Source: Herbinix sp.
Lineage (GTDB): Bacteria > Bacillota > Clostridia > Lachnospirales > Lachnospiraceae
Direction: 5' to 3'
DNA: 64,000 nt
Assembly (NCBI GenBank): GCA_029240245.1
Contig: JARBTJ010000008.1
Location: forward strand, 62,001-126,000
Of the stretch, positions 17,043 through 25,866 are shown in pieces. Under the pieces are notes generated by a model. That model was not told the origin of the DNA. It made no database searches and saw only the letters and a list, made by a program, of their open reading frames with translations. Both the position numbers and the translations under genes were made by a program. The first letter of the stretch is position 1; each line of letters begins with the position of its first letter.

Positions 17043-17669
17043 TTAATAATTATCGGATTTTTTACGAAATGAGTCTAAGGCTTTTGCGATTGCAGTACCT
17101 AATATTAAACATACTAACGCCTCAATCAAGCTGTTAACTCCCGCTAAAGTAATCACAAGGGCCATAATGTTTCCAGCTTCAAATCCAAATTTTTCTACTA
17201 ATGCTTGGAAACTATCTGTTACATTCAGGAAAACAACAAAGGTTCCCATAAATAATACTGTATTTAATATAGGTCCTGAAAGGCTGGATACCGCGTAGGA
17301 TAAGTTCTTAAATTTATTTATTTTCCGTAACTTCAAAAAGATTATTCCTGACAACCATCCCATAAGTATTCGGGGTACTAAGCACAAAATTAATGTTCCA
17401 ACCGGACTAATCCCTAACAGAAAAGCTCCAAAAGGATCTAATCCGAAACATTGTATAAAACTCGTTACTCCAAATGCGCCACCTAAAATAGCACCACTTC
17501 CCGGTCCCAGTATTATAGCACCTACTGTAACCGGAATTACTAATAATGTAATTTGAAAACCCGGCGTTTTAATATATCCAATCGGTGTAAAAGCCATCAA
17601 AAAGATAATCGCGATAAAAAGTGCCAACTGCACCATTTTCATAGTTCTAACATTCGTTGTTGTCTTCAT
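17043..17669 (-). CDS. ECF transporter S component (vitamin uptake, substrate unknown)
   Basis: A 208-residue integral membrane protein with about six hydrophobic segments. The start at 17669 is chosen for its GGAGGG ribosome site. The N-terminal 'QLALFIAIIFLMAFTPIG' and 'GPGSGAILGGAFGVTSF' are typical of S components of energy-coupling factor transporters, which bind a vitamin and dock on a shared EcfAA'T module. Overall it resembles the pantothenate/PanT-like group, but that is recall, not proof. No EcfA or EcfT gene is adjacent, which fits a group II system with a shared energising module. No vitamin riboswitch was recognised upstream. Confidence 0.82.
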   Translation of the reverse strand: MKTTTNVRTMKMVQLALFIAIIFLMAFTPIGYIKTPGFQITLLVIPVTVGAIILGPGSGAILGGAFGVTSFIQCFGLDPFGAFLLGISPVGTLILCLVPRILMGWLSGIIFLKLRKINKFKNLSYAVSSLSGPILNTVLFMGTFVVFLNVTDSFQALVEKFGFEAGNIMALVITLAGVNSLIEALVCLILGTAIAKALDSFRKKSDNY

Positions 17670-18233
17670 AAATTCACCCTCCAATGATAATTGTAATTAT
17701 GTTTTCTTCCTATGAATAATATTTCACAACGGGATTGTTATTATCGATACTCTTTCAAGTAAATCCGGACCGTCAAAAAAGCGCCGGCACTACCAAAACT
17801 GTATCAAGTACAGGTTGAGCAATGCGACGCTACCATTTATAAAAGTATAATTCACCGTAACAGATTCCTCTGCTACCGTGGAAACTAAATTTCCATTCAG
17901 ATCAAGCTTAAAGCATAAATCCACCTAGAATAAAACCTTTTAGTTCCTGCCGCTATTGCCTATTTGGTCAAGACTATCCAATTCCTTATTCCCTATGAGC
18001 CCGAACTCCAAACTACATCATTTCCCTTGGACTCGGCCAAAAATGCTTTTATGAAGAGTACGCCTTCCGGTTTTGTCTTTCCGCCTCTGCATCTGCAGAG
18101 TGCGCTAGAGGTGTACGGATGATGTATACAAATAAACTTTGTTTACAGTCTTGGCATAGTTTCATTTTCATTTTCGTATTATTCAGTTGTAAATATATTA
18201 TATGATATTTGGTAAAAATGCAAGCACAAATTA
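17670..18233 (-). other. Gene-free stretch with possible decayed coding sequence
   Basis: 564 bp without an intact gene. On the minus strand, two open segments look protein-like but lack starts and are broken by stops: one in the area of 18011-18100 (KPEGVLFIKAFLAESKGN) and one in the area of 17800-17920 (LDLNGNLVSTVAEESVTVNY). They are in keeping with a degraded gene or genes. I do not recognise either family. No riboswitch, tRNA or repeat was seen. Confidence 0.35.
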
Positions 18234-19127
18234 TTAATTTACTAAATTTTCCACTTGGTCCAAGCCCGAAACTGCTCCGGGATAGGTTTGGGCAATACTG
18301 TTTTCTTTCATTTTTAAAAGAGCTATGGTTATAACAATCAATGCGAAGCCTATTAGCATAGCTACGACAAAGGGCAGGATTCCGGTGGGCAGATAGATTA
18401 TCACAAAGGAGCTTGCATTGATAATCATATGCAACATAATTGGCGCATAGATATTGCGGAATTTATAATACATAAGTCCAAACAAAAAGCCAGCAATCGT
18501 TGCATATATGCCCTGTACAATGTTCATGTGGTAAATACCGAATAATATGGCCTGCAATATATTCGCTCCCAGAAACGGAATTACCTTATTTGCTTTATGA
18601 AGTATCACGCCACGGAAGATTAATTCCTCTACAATCGGAGCCATAAAGATGGTATACACAACAACCGTAACTATATTTCCGCTCATTAGCTGTTCCACCA
18701 CATCTGCATAGTCGTCAAACAGGTCATAAAAAAACGGTTGAATCAGACTCATAAAGCCTGTTAAAAAGCTCTGGCAGCCCAGTCCCAGTAAAATCAAAAG
18801 CACTAGATTTTTTACAGTAAACAATTTTTTTAAGCTTCCTCTGACCTCAAAGCGGATTAAATGCCGATACCAGAAGAAAAATACAATTCCACACGCAAGT
18901 GAAGCAATCATAGAAAATACATACAAAATCTCCATGGATAGACTCCCCTCAATTACCTGGGCAATTTTATCCTTATCGGATACTCCCGAAAGTCCAAATT
19001 TAATCCCTGCAATAACTGAAACCAGTATTCCGTACATAAATGCAAAAAAGATTGCAAGCGTGTATTGTATCCCTACCGCTGCAAAAAAGGGCAGGACAGA
19101 ACCAAATAATTTCCCTAGTTTCTTCAT
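18234..19127 (-). CDS. CPBP family intramembrane metalloprotease (second copy)
   Basis: A 297-residue multi-pass membrane protein. The start at 19127 is picked because AAGGGAG precedes it; the open frame continues 24 codons upstream. The catalytic core is complete: 'PIVEELIFRGVIL' (EExxxR), 'FGIYHMNIVQGIYAT' (FxxxH) and 'HMIINASS' (HxxxN). It shares the 'HMN' and 'F(F/Y)ATI/VLGF' layout with the CPBP protein at 5022, so the two are paralogues. The substrate is unknown. The N-terminal half, with about four membrane segments, lacks known motifs. Confidence 0.87.
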   Translation of the reverse strand: MKKLGKLFGSVLPFFAAVGIQYTLAIFFAFMYGILVSVIAGIKFGLSGVSDKDKIAQVIEGSLSMEILYVFSMIASLACGIVFFFWYRHLIRFEVRGSLKKLFTVKNLVLLILLGLGCQSFLTGFMSLIQPFFYDLFDDYADVVEQLMSGNIVTVVVYTIFMAPIVEELIFRGVILHKANKVIPFLGANILQAILFGIYHMNIVQGIYATIAGFLFGLMYYKFRNIYAPIMLHMIINASSFVIIYLPTGILPFVVAMLIGFALIVITIALLKMKENSIAQTYPGAVSGLDQVENLVN

Positions 19128-19453
19128 AATGAATGCTCCCTTAAAATCTAACCCATACGTAACCCATAAAAAACGGATAAGCCTCAGGGTTAATCCCAAA
19201 TCATGTAATTTATTTTTCCAACTATTATTTTAACACGTTTTTTTATGGATAGCCACATTTTTTATTCAGGAGCTTACCACCCAAAAATTATTTGTTAATT
19301 ACTTACTGCTACCATTTGTATTCAATTGACATTTGAAAAATATTTCAATATACTAGGAATGATGTAACTAACTTATAAATAAAGAGCGTTGATTTTATGG
19401 TATACGACGATTACCACTGCGCTTTTCATTAACTAAATAATAGGGGGATTCCA
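19128..19453. other. Divergent intergenic region ahead of the 595-residue membrane protein
   Basis: A 326-bp spacer. It holds the strong rightward promoter at 19326-19354. A leftward promoter for the CPBP gene was not clearly resolved. No other structure was seen. Confidence 0.5.
19326..19354 (+). promoter_or_regulatory. Promoter of the 595-residue membrane-anchored protein
   Basis: TTGACA (19326-19331), 17-bp spacer, TATACT (19349-19354). About 90 nt of leader precede the start codon. Confidence 0.85.
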
Positions 19454-21241
19454 ATGGAAGACAATAACAATCAAGGTGTTCAGGGGCAAAATCAAGAGCC
19501 TTCTCTCAACCCGCAAACGAACCAAGATACGAATGAAATCAAAACCGAAAATACGTATTGGGAAAACACGAATCAGGCACAGCAGGACACGGCAACCCCG
19601 CAGAATGAACAGGTACCCGGAAATACATCCCATTTCTACCAGATTGATCAGCAGCAGATGAATGGCAGCTATCCATCTATGCAACAACCAAACATGACGT
19701 ATGTGCAGCCGCCAAAGAGGAAGTCCCATAAAGGCCTTGCTGCCGGAATGGTTATTCTCATTCTCCTTCTGGCGATTGGTGGTACTGCCTTTGCTTTCCG
19801 GGATACCTTGGCTAATTCCTATGTCTTAATGACCAAGAGTCCGGCAGAATATTATGCCTATGTGGAGAAGAAAGCGATTGATGACTCCATCAAAGAATTG
19901 ACTCCTTATTTAAACACCAATTCTACCGAAGGTGCTTATCAGACTTCCGTAGATATTACTTACGATCGCGATTCGGTTAATTCTCTGCTTCAAATGGCAA
20001 CGGGAATGAGTCTGACCGATTTAGAAGATTCCCTGGGTATCCAGCTAAACAGTTTAGGTATCGACATGACAACAGCTGCCAAAGACGGTATTGTATATGA
20101 TAATATGGGCTTACGTTTAAATGATATTGATTTAATTACCTTTGAACTTTTCATGAATTCCGTAAAACAGGAGTTGATGATGAGGTTTCCGGAATTAAGT
20201 CCTGCCTATATACGACAAGCCTTACCGGAATATAGTGCTCCCACTGCGGATTATACCGAACAGCTCAATCAACTGTTATCAGAACAATCTGCTGATTTTA
20301 TGAAGCGTTATGGCTTCATCATAGTTGATAATATGAACATAGTTGAACTCACCAAAAATGTTACTGTATCCACTGAATCTTTATCCGTTAACAGCAATAA
20401 GCTAACCATTACCTTGGATAATAAGAGTGGAAGTAAATTAGCAGAGGCTATACTTGAAGAAGCTCAGACAGATGAATTCATTATGAACTTGCTTCCCGTA
20501 TTAGATATAACACCGGTGGACTATCAGGCATATATAACAGAAGCCAGGAACAATCTGAAAGATATTATCAGCAACAATACGGATAATAACGTAATCGAAA
20601 TGAATGTCTATGTAAATACTAAAGGTGAAATCATAGGCAGAGACCTTACCATGAAAGAAGACGGTGCCACTGTTGGTGCCTTTGGCTATTCCAATCTAAA
20701 CAACAAGGAATACAGCGAATTTAATTTGCATATTGAAGATGAAGACGGTGTAACCATAGTTAGCGGTACAGGAAATCAGAGAAAAGAAAACGGATTATCG
20801 AGCGGCAAGATGACACTTGAAATCAACGACCCCTCCTCTGAACTAATGTCAAACGTCAGCGTGGATATCGATTATGAAAACGCTAAGACTGAATTTAAGG
20901 ATAACCGGCCTTATCTATACGGAACCTATACCTTCTCTTCACCATTGGCTATGGGCATACAGCTAGTCGTTGAAATGAATACCGCAAATGATGTTCAGCT
21001 ATGTAAACTTGCAGTTCAGATGGGCGCCTCGTCCTTACTAACCATTGACGGAAAATTAAAATTCCTTAAGGATTTCACGATCCCCGAAGTAAAAACAGGC
21101 GAAGAAATATATGAATTTGATGATATCGGAACCTATTTATTTAATTCTGATATAGAAGCCTTCATTTCTAATCTGTCCGATAAGCTTGGCGTTGACCTGC
21201 AGGGACTATTGGATACGATATTATCCTCTCTGTTATTTTAA
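19454..21241 (+). CDS. Membrane-anchored protein of unknown function, large extracellular domain
   Basis: 595 residues, start supported by AGGGGG. Residues 1-95 are hydrophilic and rich in Asn, Gln and Pro, and probably cytoplasmic. One membrane segment follows (about 98-118, 'GLAAGMVILILLLAIGGTAF'). The remaining 475 residues should be outside the cell. The outer part is a mixed alpha/beta domain with no Cys and no motif I recognise. Its style ('SPAEYYAYVEKK', 'NNLKDIISNN', 'GDEVTIVSG-like' strands) recalls uncharacterised Lachnospiraceae envelope proteins with a disordered N-terminus. It has its own promoter and terminator, so it is monocistronic. Function is not assigned. Confidence 0.75.
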   Translation: MEDNNNQGVQGQNQEPSLNPQTNQDTNEIKTENTYWENTNQAQQDTATPQNEQVPGNTSHFYQIDQQQMNGSYPSMQQPNMTYVQPPKRKSHKGLAAGMVILILLLAIGGTAFAFRDTLANSYVLMTKSPAEYYAYVEKKAIDDSIKELTPYLNTNSTEGAYQTSVDITYDRDSVNSLLQMATGMSLTDLEDSLGIQLNSLGIDMTTAAKDGIVYDNMGLRLNDIDLITFELFMNSVKQELMMRFPELSPAYIRQALPEYSAPTADYTEQLNQLLSEQSADFMKRYGFIIVDNMNIVELTKNVTVSTESLSVNSNKLTITLDNKSGSKLAEAILEEAQTDEFIMNLLPVLDITPVDYQAYITEARNNLKDIISNNTDNNVIEMNVYVNTKGEIIGRDLTMKEDGATVGAFGYSNLNNKEYSEFNLHIEDEDGVTIVSGTGNQRKENGLSSGKMTLEINDPSSELMSNVSVDIDYENAKTEFKDNRPYLYGTYTFSSPLAMGIQLVVEMNTANDVQLCKLAVQMGASSLLTIDGKLKFLKDFTIPEVKTGEEIYEFDDIGTYLFNSDIEAFISNLSDKLGVDLQGLLDTILSSLLF

Positions 21242-21328
21242 TTGTTACGCAAATGCCTGATATTAGTTTTATGTTAGTTGTAGTATCGGCGGAAAATACA
21301 ATTATTTCAATTGAATAAGAATAAAAAT

Positions 21329-21374
21329 GAGGCTGCATTTACGTTGCGGAGGCTACCGCACCTAATGCAGCTTC
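21329..21374 (+). terminator. Terminator after the 595-residue protein gene
   Basis: Stem GAGGCTGCATT / AATGCAGCTTC with an inner GC-rich hairpin, followed by TTTCTT. It lies about 90 nt after the stop codon. Confidence 0.75.
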
Positions 21375-21521
21375 TTTCTTAGAAATATCAGAGATATTTA
21401 ATAAGAATTTTATTTTTTTCTGCATCAAAATATGATAAACTTTATAAGAAACAGCTGTTCCATATTCGGGACACGAATGAATTATAATACCGCTCAAAAT
21501 GCGGACTAAGTGAGGTATCCT

Positions 21522-22211
21522 ATGCCAAAAAAATCAAGACTCGGAGATGATGCTGAATTATATCAGCCTAGAAAAAATCAAACCGAAAGGGAAAAACTAA
21601 AAGAGATGCCCATGAAGAAACGGTTGTCCTATCTATGGGAATATTACCGTGTTCCAGCACTCGTAACAACTGTCAGTGTACTCTTAGTCGTATATATTCT
21701 ATATGCTGTTTTTGGTCCTAAAACCGATACCCGGTTTAATGCTATGTTTCTCCAGAATACAATTAACGAGGAGCTCCTTTCGGAATATAAAACGGATTTT
21801 GCCGAGCATCTAAAGATTGATTTCGAGAAGGAGGACATCATTTTCAACAGCACCTTCTATGATATAGACAGTATGTGGACTGCTATAAATGCTCAAGCCG
21901 CTGCCGGGGAAATCGATGTGATGATAGTTCCGGAATCCAGATTCCTGTCCATCGCTCAGTCCGGATTTTTTGATAAACTGTCGGACCAGTTGCCCACGGA
22001 TTTATACAGCTCCTTAACAAGCCATTTCTATATAACCGATACAGCTGATGATGAGGTGAAAAGCGCATATGGTATTTATCTGACCGATACAGAATTATTT
22101 AAAAATAATGCATTTAATGAAGATCCTTATGTACTTGGTATTGTAGTGAATTCGGAGCATAAAGAAAATGCGGTGGAGTTTATCCGTTACCTATACAATT
22201 TATTTCCGTGA
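21522..22211 (+). CDS. Membrane-anchored protein of unknown function
   Basis: 229 residues; the ATG at 21522 is used because GAGGT lies six bases upstream. A basic, charged N-terminus of about 45 residues is followed by one membrane segment ('VPALVTTVSVLLVVYILYAVFG', about 47-68) and an extracellular domain of about 160 residues. The outer domain has 'GEIDVMIVPESRFLSIAQSGFFDKL' and 'YVLGIVVNSEHKENAVEFIRYL'. This layout is reminiscent of the hinge and tail of periplasmic solute-binding folds (type II), but the protein is far shorter. No transporter genes are nearby. Function unknown. Confidence 0.75.
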   Translation: MPKKSRLGDDAELYQPRKNQTEREKLKEMPMKKRLSYLWEYYRVPALVTTVSVLLVVYILYAVFGPKTDTRFNAMFLQNTINEELLSEYKTDFAEHLKIDFEKEDIIFNSTFYDIDSMWTAINAQAAAGEIDVMIVPESRFLSIAQSGFFDKLSDQLPTDLYSSLTSHFYITDTADDEVKSAYGIYLTDTELFKNNAFNEDPYVLGIVVNSEHKENAVEFIRYLYNLFP

Positions 22212-22273
22212 TACAGGAATTCATATTTTCCGCTTAGTATTTAATTATAATGTAACTATGCTAGATACAAAAA

Positions 22274-22318
22274 AAGAGGCATCCGGAATGAATATCTTTC
22301 ATTCACAGAATGCCTCTT
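22274..22318. terminator. Bidirectional terminator between convergent genes
   Basis: Stem AAGAGGCAT / AATGCCTCTT with an inner ATGAATATCTTTCAT hairpin. T-rich tails flank it on both strands, between the gene ending at 22211 (+) and asd ending at 22365 (-). Confidence 0.85.
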
Positions 22319-22364
22319 CTTTCTTTCTGATATCGTATATTTGATAATCAATGTAGTCCGTTCA

Positions 22365-23447
22365 TTATTTTTTCGTAATATATCCCTGAGCCTTTAATAA
22401 TTCTGCGGTTAATACTGCACCGCCTGCCGCACCGCGTACAGTGTTATGGGAAAGACCGACAAATTTATAATCGTAAACCTTATCCTCACGAAGTCTTCCT
22501 AGCGTAATGCCCATTCCGCTTTCATAATCTCTGTCAAGCTTCGCCTGTGGACGGTTATCTTCCTCAAAATATTTAATAAACTGCTTCGGCGCACTGGGTA
22601 AGTCAAGCTCCTGCGGAAGCCCCTTAAATTCATTCCAGGCTTTCATAATCTCCTCTTTGGAGGGTTTTTTCTCAAAGCTTACAAATACAGCTGCTGTGTG
22701 ACCGTCGGAGACCGGAACACGGATACACTGGGTTGTGATCACCGGGCCTTCAGCCTTTACTATCTTGCCGTCTTCTACCTTACCCCAGATACGTAACGGC
22801 TCCTGTTCACTCTTCTCTTCTTCACCGCCTATGAAAGGAATTACGTTATCAACCATTTCCGGCCAATCCGCAAAGTTTTTGCCTGCCCCAGAAATTGCCT
22901 GATAAGTAGTTGCTACAACTACTTTAGGTCCAAATTCCTTCAATGCATGAAGTGCAGGGGCGTAGCTTTGAATCGAACAGTTCGGTTTTACAACAATAAA
23001 GCCTCTATCCGTACCTAAACGCTTTTTCTGAGCCTCTATTACTTCAAAATGCTCCGGGTTAAGCTCCGGCACTACCATCGGGACATCGGGAGTCCATCTA
23101 TGTGCACTGTTGTTGGAAACTACAGGAGTACCTGTCTTCGCATATGCTTCCTCTATGGCCTTAATTTCATCTTTCGTCATGTCAACAGCACTGAATACAA
23201 AGTCAACGCCTGCGCTTACTTCCACTATATCATTGACATTCATCACGATTAAGTTTTTTACGCTCTCCGGCATCGGTGTAGCCATCTTCCAACGGTCACC
23301 TACTGCTTTCTCGTAAGTCTTGCCGGCACTTCTTGGACTGGCAGCGATGGTAACCACCTCAAACCAAGGATGATTATCCAACAATGACACAAAACGCTGA
23401 CCAACCATACCAGTACCACCAAGAATACCTACTCTCAATTTCTCCAT
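22365..23447 (-). CDS. asd: Aspartate-semialdehyde dehydrogenase (archaeal/fungal-type)
   Basis: 360 residues. It makes L-aspartate 4-semialdehyde from aspartyl phosphate with NADPH, the branch point to lysine, diaminopimelate, threonine and methionine. 'GILGGTGMVGQRFV' is the NADP-binding loop, 'KPNCSIQSY' holds the active-site Cys, and 'RVPVSDGHTAAV' holds the catalytic His region. The sequence is of the archaeal/fungal subclass (for instance 'SNNSAHRW', 'GGEEEKSEQEP'), not the B. subtilis type; this is common in clostridia. The start has GGAGGATAAAGGGA. No lysine riboswitch is present in the short leader; instead the promoter is wrapped in a palindrome (23492-23527). Confidence 0.96.
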   Translation of the reverse strand: MEKLRVGILGGTGMVGQRFVSLLDNHPWFEVVTIAASPRSAGKTYEKAVGDRWKMATPMPESVKNLIVMNVNDIVEVSAGVDFVFSAVDMTKDEIKAIEEAYAKTGTPVVSNNSAHRWTPDVPMVVPELNPEHFEVIEAQKKRLGTDRGFIVVKPNCSIQSYAPALHALKEFGPKVVVATTYQAISGAGKNFADWPEMVDNVIPFIGGEEEKSEQEPLRIWGKVEDGKIVKAEGPVITTQCIRVPVSDGHTAAVFVSFEKKPSKEEIMKAWNEFKGLPQELDLPSAPKQFIKYFEEDNRPQAKLDRDYESGMGITLGRLREDKVYDYKFVGLSHNTVRGAAGGAVLTAELLKAQGYITKK

Positions 23448-23491
23448 TCCCTTTATCCTCCATTAATGTTCTTCTATGGCATACAAATGTC

Positions 23492-23527
23492 TTTTCTGTA
23501 AATATACTATACATGAATTACAGAAAA
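23492..23527. promoter_or_regulatory. Operator-like palindrome over the asd promoter
   Basis: A perfect 10-bp inverted repeat, TTTTCTGTAA / TTACAGAAAA, with a 16-bp centre. The centre contains the -10 box of the asd promoter (23506-23511). This placement is typical of a repressor site; the regulator is unknown. Confidence 0.5.
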
Positions 23528-23533
23528 AATCAA
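23506..23533 (-). promoter_or_regulatory. Promoter of asd
   Basis: On the minus strand, TTGATT (23528-23533), 16-bp spacer, TATAGT (23506-23511), about 60 nt upstream of the start codon. Confidence 0.7.
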
Positions 23534-23605
23534 TCATAATTTATATGAAATCATAGATTTTGTTACAATTAGATAAGATACATCTCAACATTTTCATTTG
23601 TTTGG

Positions 23606-24580
23606 TTATTTTTCCCCGTGATTTTGGTATTCATCCAACAGTTCGATTAAATCCTCCATACGTTCCATCTCGCTGACACGGTTCCTCAGCCTGGCCGATC
23701 CGGCATATCCGGTTGTATACCAGGCCACATGCTTACGCATTTCACGAAAGGCTGTAAATTCACCCTTATACTCTGCGGACAGCTTCGCATGCTTTAATAT
23801 CATATCCTTAACCTCGGAAAATGCAGGCTTCGGAAGAAGAATCCCCTGGTTTAAGTAAGCTTTGATATGCTCAAACAACCATGGGTTTCCACGGGCTCCT
23901 CGGGCAATCATAATGCCGTCGCAATTCGTAATCTCCAGCATCCTTTTTGCGTCCTCCGGGGTAAATACATCTCCGCTTCCGACGACCGGGACTGAAACTG
24001 CTTCTTTTACCCGCCTAATAATCTCCCAGTCAGCTTTTCCGCTGTAAAACTGCTCTCTGGTTCTGGCATGGACCGTAATTGCTGCTGCACCGTTTTCCTC
24101 AGCAATCTTTGCCACCTCTACTGCATTGACTTGATTTTCGCAGAAACCCTTACGGATTTTTACCGTTACAGGTTTTTGAATAGCACCGGATACCTTACGG
24201 ACAATCTCTCCAATTAATTTCGGATTTTTCATCAGGGCAGAACCTTCCCCGTTATTCACTACCTTTGGAACCGGACAGCCCATATTGATGTCCAGAATAT
24301 CAAAATTCCTGTGCTCAATTCGTTTTGCTGTCTCACTTAAAATATCCGGATCAGAACCAAAGAGCTGAATGGCTGCCGGCCGTTCGTCTTCGGCTATCAT
24401 TAAAAGATCTTCCGTATTTTTATTATTATATTGAATTCCCTTGGCACTAACCATTTCCGAAAAAACCAAATCAGCACCTTTTTCCTTGCATAGTAAACGA
24501 AATGGCAGGTCGGTTACTCCTGCCATGGGTCCTAACATTAAGTTTCCTTTTACTTCAACATTTCCGATGTATAAGCTCAT
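23606..24580 (-). CDS. dusB: tRNA-dihydrouridine synthase (DusB-type)
   Basis: 324 residues. This FMN enzyme reduces specific uridines in the tRNA D-loop with NADPH. The TIM barrel opens 'NLMLGPMAGVTDLPFR', with 'NMGCPVPKVVNNGEGSALM' carrying the catalytic Cys, and 'GIMIARGARGNPW' for phosphate/FMN binding. The start at 24580 is set by GGGAG and lies 7 bp after the coaX stop codon, so the two genes form an operon. The open frame reaches 11 codons further into coaX but has no ribosome site there. Confidence 0.95.
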   Translation of the reverse strand: MSLYIGNVEVKGNLMLGPMAGVTDLPFRLLCKEKGADLVFSEMVSAKGIQYNNKNTEDLLMIAEDERPAAIQLFGSDPDILSETAKRIEHRNFDILDINMGCPVPKVVNNGEGSALMKNPKLIGEIVRKVSGAIQKPVTVKIRKGFCENQVNAVEVAKIAEENGAAAITVHARTREQFYSGKADWEIIRRVKEAVSVPVVGSGDVFTPEDAKRMLEITNCDGIMIARGARGNPWLFEHIKAYLNQGILLPKPAFSEVKDMILKHAKLSAEYKGEFTAFREMRKHVAWYTTGYAGSARLRNRVSEMERMEDLIELLDEYQNHGEK

Positions 24581-24587
24581 CGCTTCA

Positions 24588-25364
24588 CTATCTCCCGACT
24601 CTATTCTTGTCACTGATGATTTTTAGGCCCTTTAAGGTTAAATTAGGATCATATACCTCAATCACATCCGTTGCATCCGCTATGATTTTACCAAGACCAC
24701 CGGTAGCAATGACTCTGCAGGGATGTATTCCGGATTCCTTCAGCATTCTCTTGACAATATATTCGGTCTGACCGATACAGCCAAATACCAGACCTGCCTG
24801 CATACTGGTTACCGTTTCCTTAGCAAGGATGGTATCCGGCATAGCAATCTCTATCTCCGGCAGTTTCGCAGTCTCCGTCCATAGCGCATTCGCAGCGATC
24901 CGAAGCCCCGGACTTGTTACTCCGGCGATAAAGGAACCGTCCGCCGTTATTAAATCATAGGTAATTGCGGTACCGAAATCAATGACAAGAACCGGTCCAC
25001 CGTAGATTTCATAAGCGGCTACTGCATCCACCACGCGATCAGCACCGATTTCCTTCGGATTTGAGGCGGCGATCTTAATTCCTGTTTTTGTACCCGCACC
25101 AACAATCAATGGTGTAATATTCAAATATTTTATAATTGCCGATGCCAGTGAATGCATTATCTTAGGTACAACGGTTGCAATTGTAACCGCTTCTATATCC
25201 TCGATTTTAATATTTTTCGATCTTATCAGATCACATAACAGTAGACCATATTCGTCCGACGTTCTTGAAATCTGAGTTGTCATTCGAAAACTTGCCCTCA
25301 AATGGATATCTTCAAAAATACCCAACGTAATATTAGTATTACCTACATCAACGACTAATAACAT
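24588..25364 (-). CDS. coaX: Type III pantothenate kinase
   Basis: 258 residues. It phosphorylates pantothenate, the first step of coenzyme A synthesis, and needs a monovalent cation. '[14 protein letters not shown]' is the phosphate-1 motif of the ASKHA fold; '[15 protein letters not shown]' (catalytic Asp) and '[11 protein letters not shown]' follow, then 'TGGLG' for the adenosine motif. The start at 25364 has TGGAGGTTTTCT upstream. It is the first gene of a coaX-dusB pair. Confidence 0.96.
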   Translation of the reverse strand: MLLVVDVGNTNITLGIFEDIHLRASFRMTTQISRTSDEYGLLLCDLIRSKNIKIEDIEAVTIATVVPKIMHSLASAIIKYLNITPLIVGAGTKTGIKIAASNPKEIGADRVVDAVAAYEIYGGPVLVIDFGTAITYDLITADGSFIAGVTSPGLRIAANALWTETAKLPEIEIAMPDTILAKETVTSMQAGLVFGCIGQTEYIVKRMLKESGIHPCRVIATGGLGKIIADATDVIEVYDPNLTLKGLKIISDKNRVGR

Positions 25365-25447
25365 AGAAAACCTCCATTCTGCGACCAAAGACTTAGAATA
25401 TAAGGCAACCTCTTTATTAAGAGTTTACCGTAGTCTATGAAAGACAC

Positions 25448-25789
25448 CTATAACAGCTCAGAAGCATCTTCATTTAAGAAAAACACTCTATAATATATCT
25501 CCAATGCTTCCAAAAGCTCAGCCTTTGTTCTCTGCAATTCCTTTATCTTTAATACACTGCCGATATCATCAAAAAGATAATCGCCCTCATTGGAATCCAC
25601 ACGGAATACCAAAGAGCCATCTTCTTCAAATTCAAGTGTCAGTACTCCTCCAATATCCTCGGTGTAAAGGACACACATAATTTTTAATTCCTGTTTAATC
25701 TGCTCCGGCAATGCTTTAAAATCATCATTTAACCAATATTTCTTTTTATAAGCACTGCTGGCACATAATACTACCTTATCCTGATACAT
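25448..25789 (-). CDS. DUF6145-like conserved protein
   Basis: 113 residues, soluble and acidic. The start at 25789 is set by AAAGGAGCC. Recognisable stretches are 'VVLCASSAYKKKYWLN', 'LYTEDIGGVLTLEF' and 'YYRVFFLNED'. I recall similar small proteins in many Lachnospiraceae (DUF6145), without a known function. It lies between argF and coaX on the same strand, about 80 bp from each, so it may be part of a longer transcript. Confidence 0.72.
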   Translation of the reverse strand: MYQDKVVLCASSAYKKKYWLNDDFKALPEQIKQELKIMCVLYTEDIGGVLTLEFEEDGSLVFRVDSNEGDYLFDDIGSVLKIKELQRTKAELLEALEIYYRVFFLNEDASELL

Positions 25790-25866
25790 ATTTAAGGCTC
25801 CTTTTAATATACAAGCATTTTGATTTATGCGATTGTCTTTCGTAAAAATCAACAGTTTCTGAAAGC

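Noticed and set aside
23448-23605. Lysine riboswitch ahead of asd
   Set aside because: The spacer is about 160 bp, the promoter lies only about 60 nt upstream of the gene, and no lysine-riboswitch motifs are seen.
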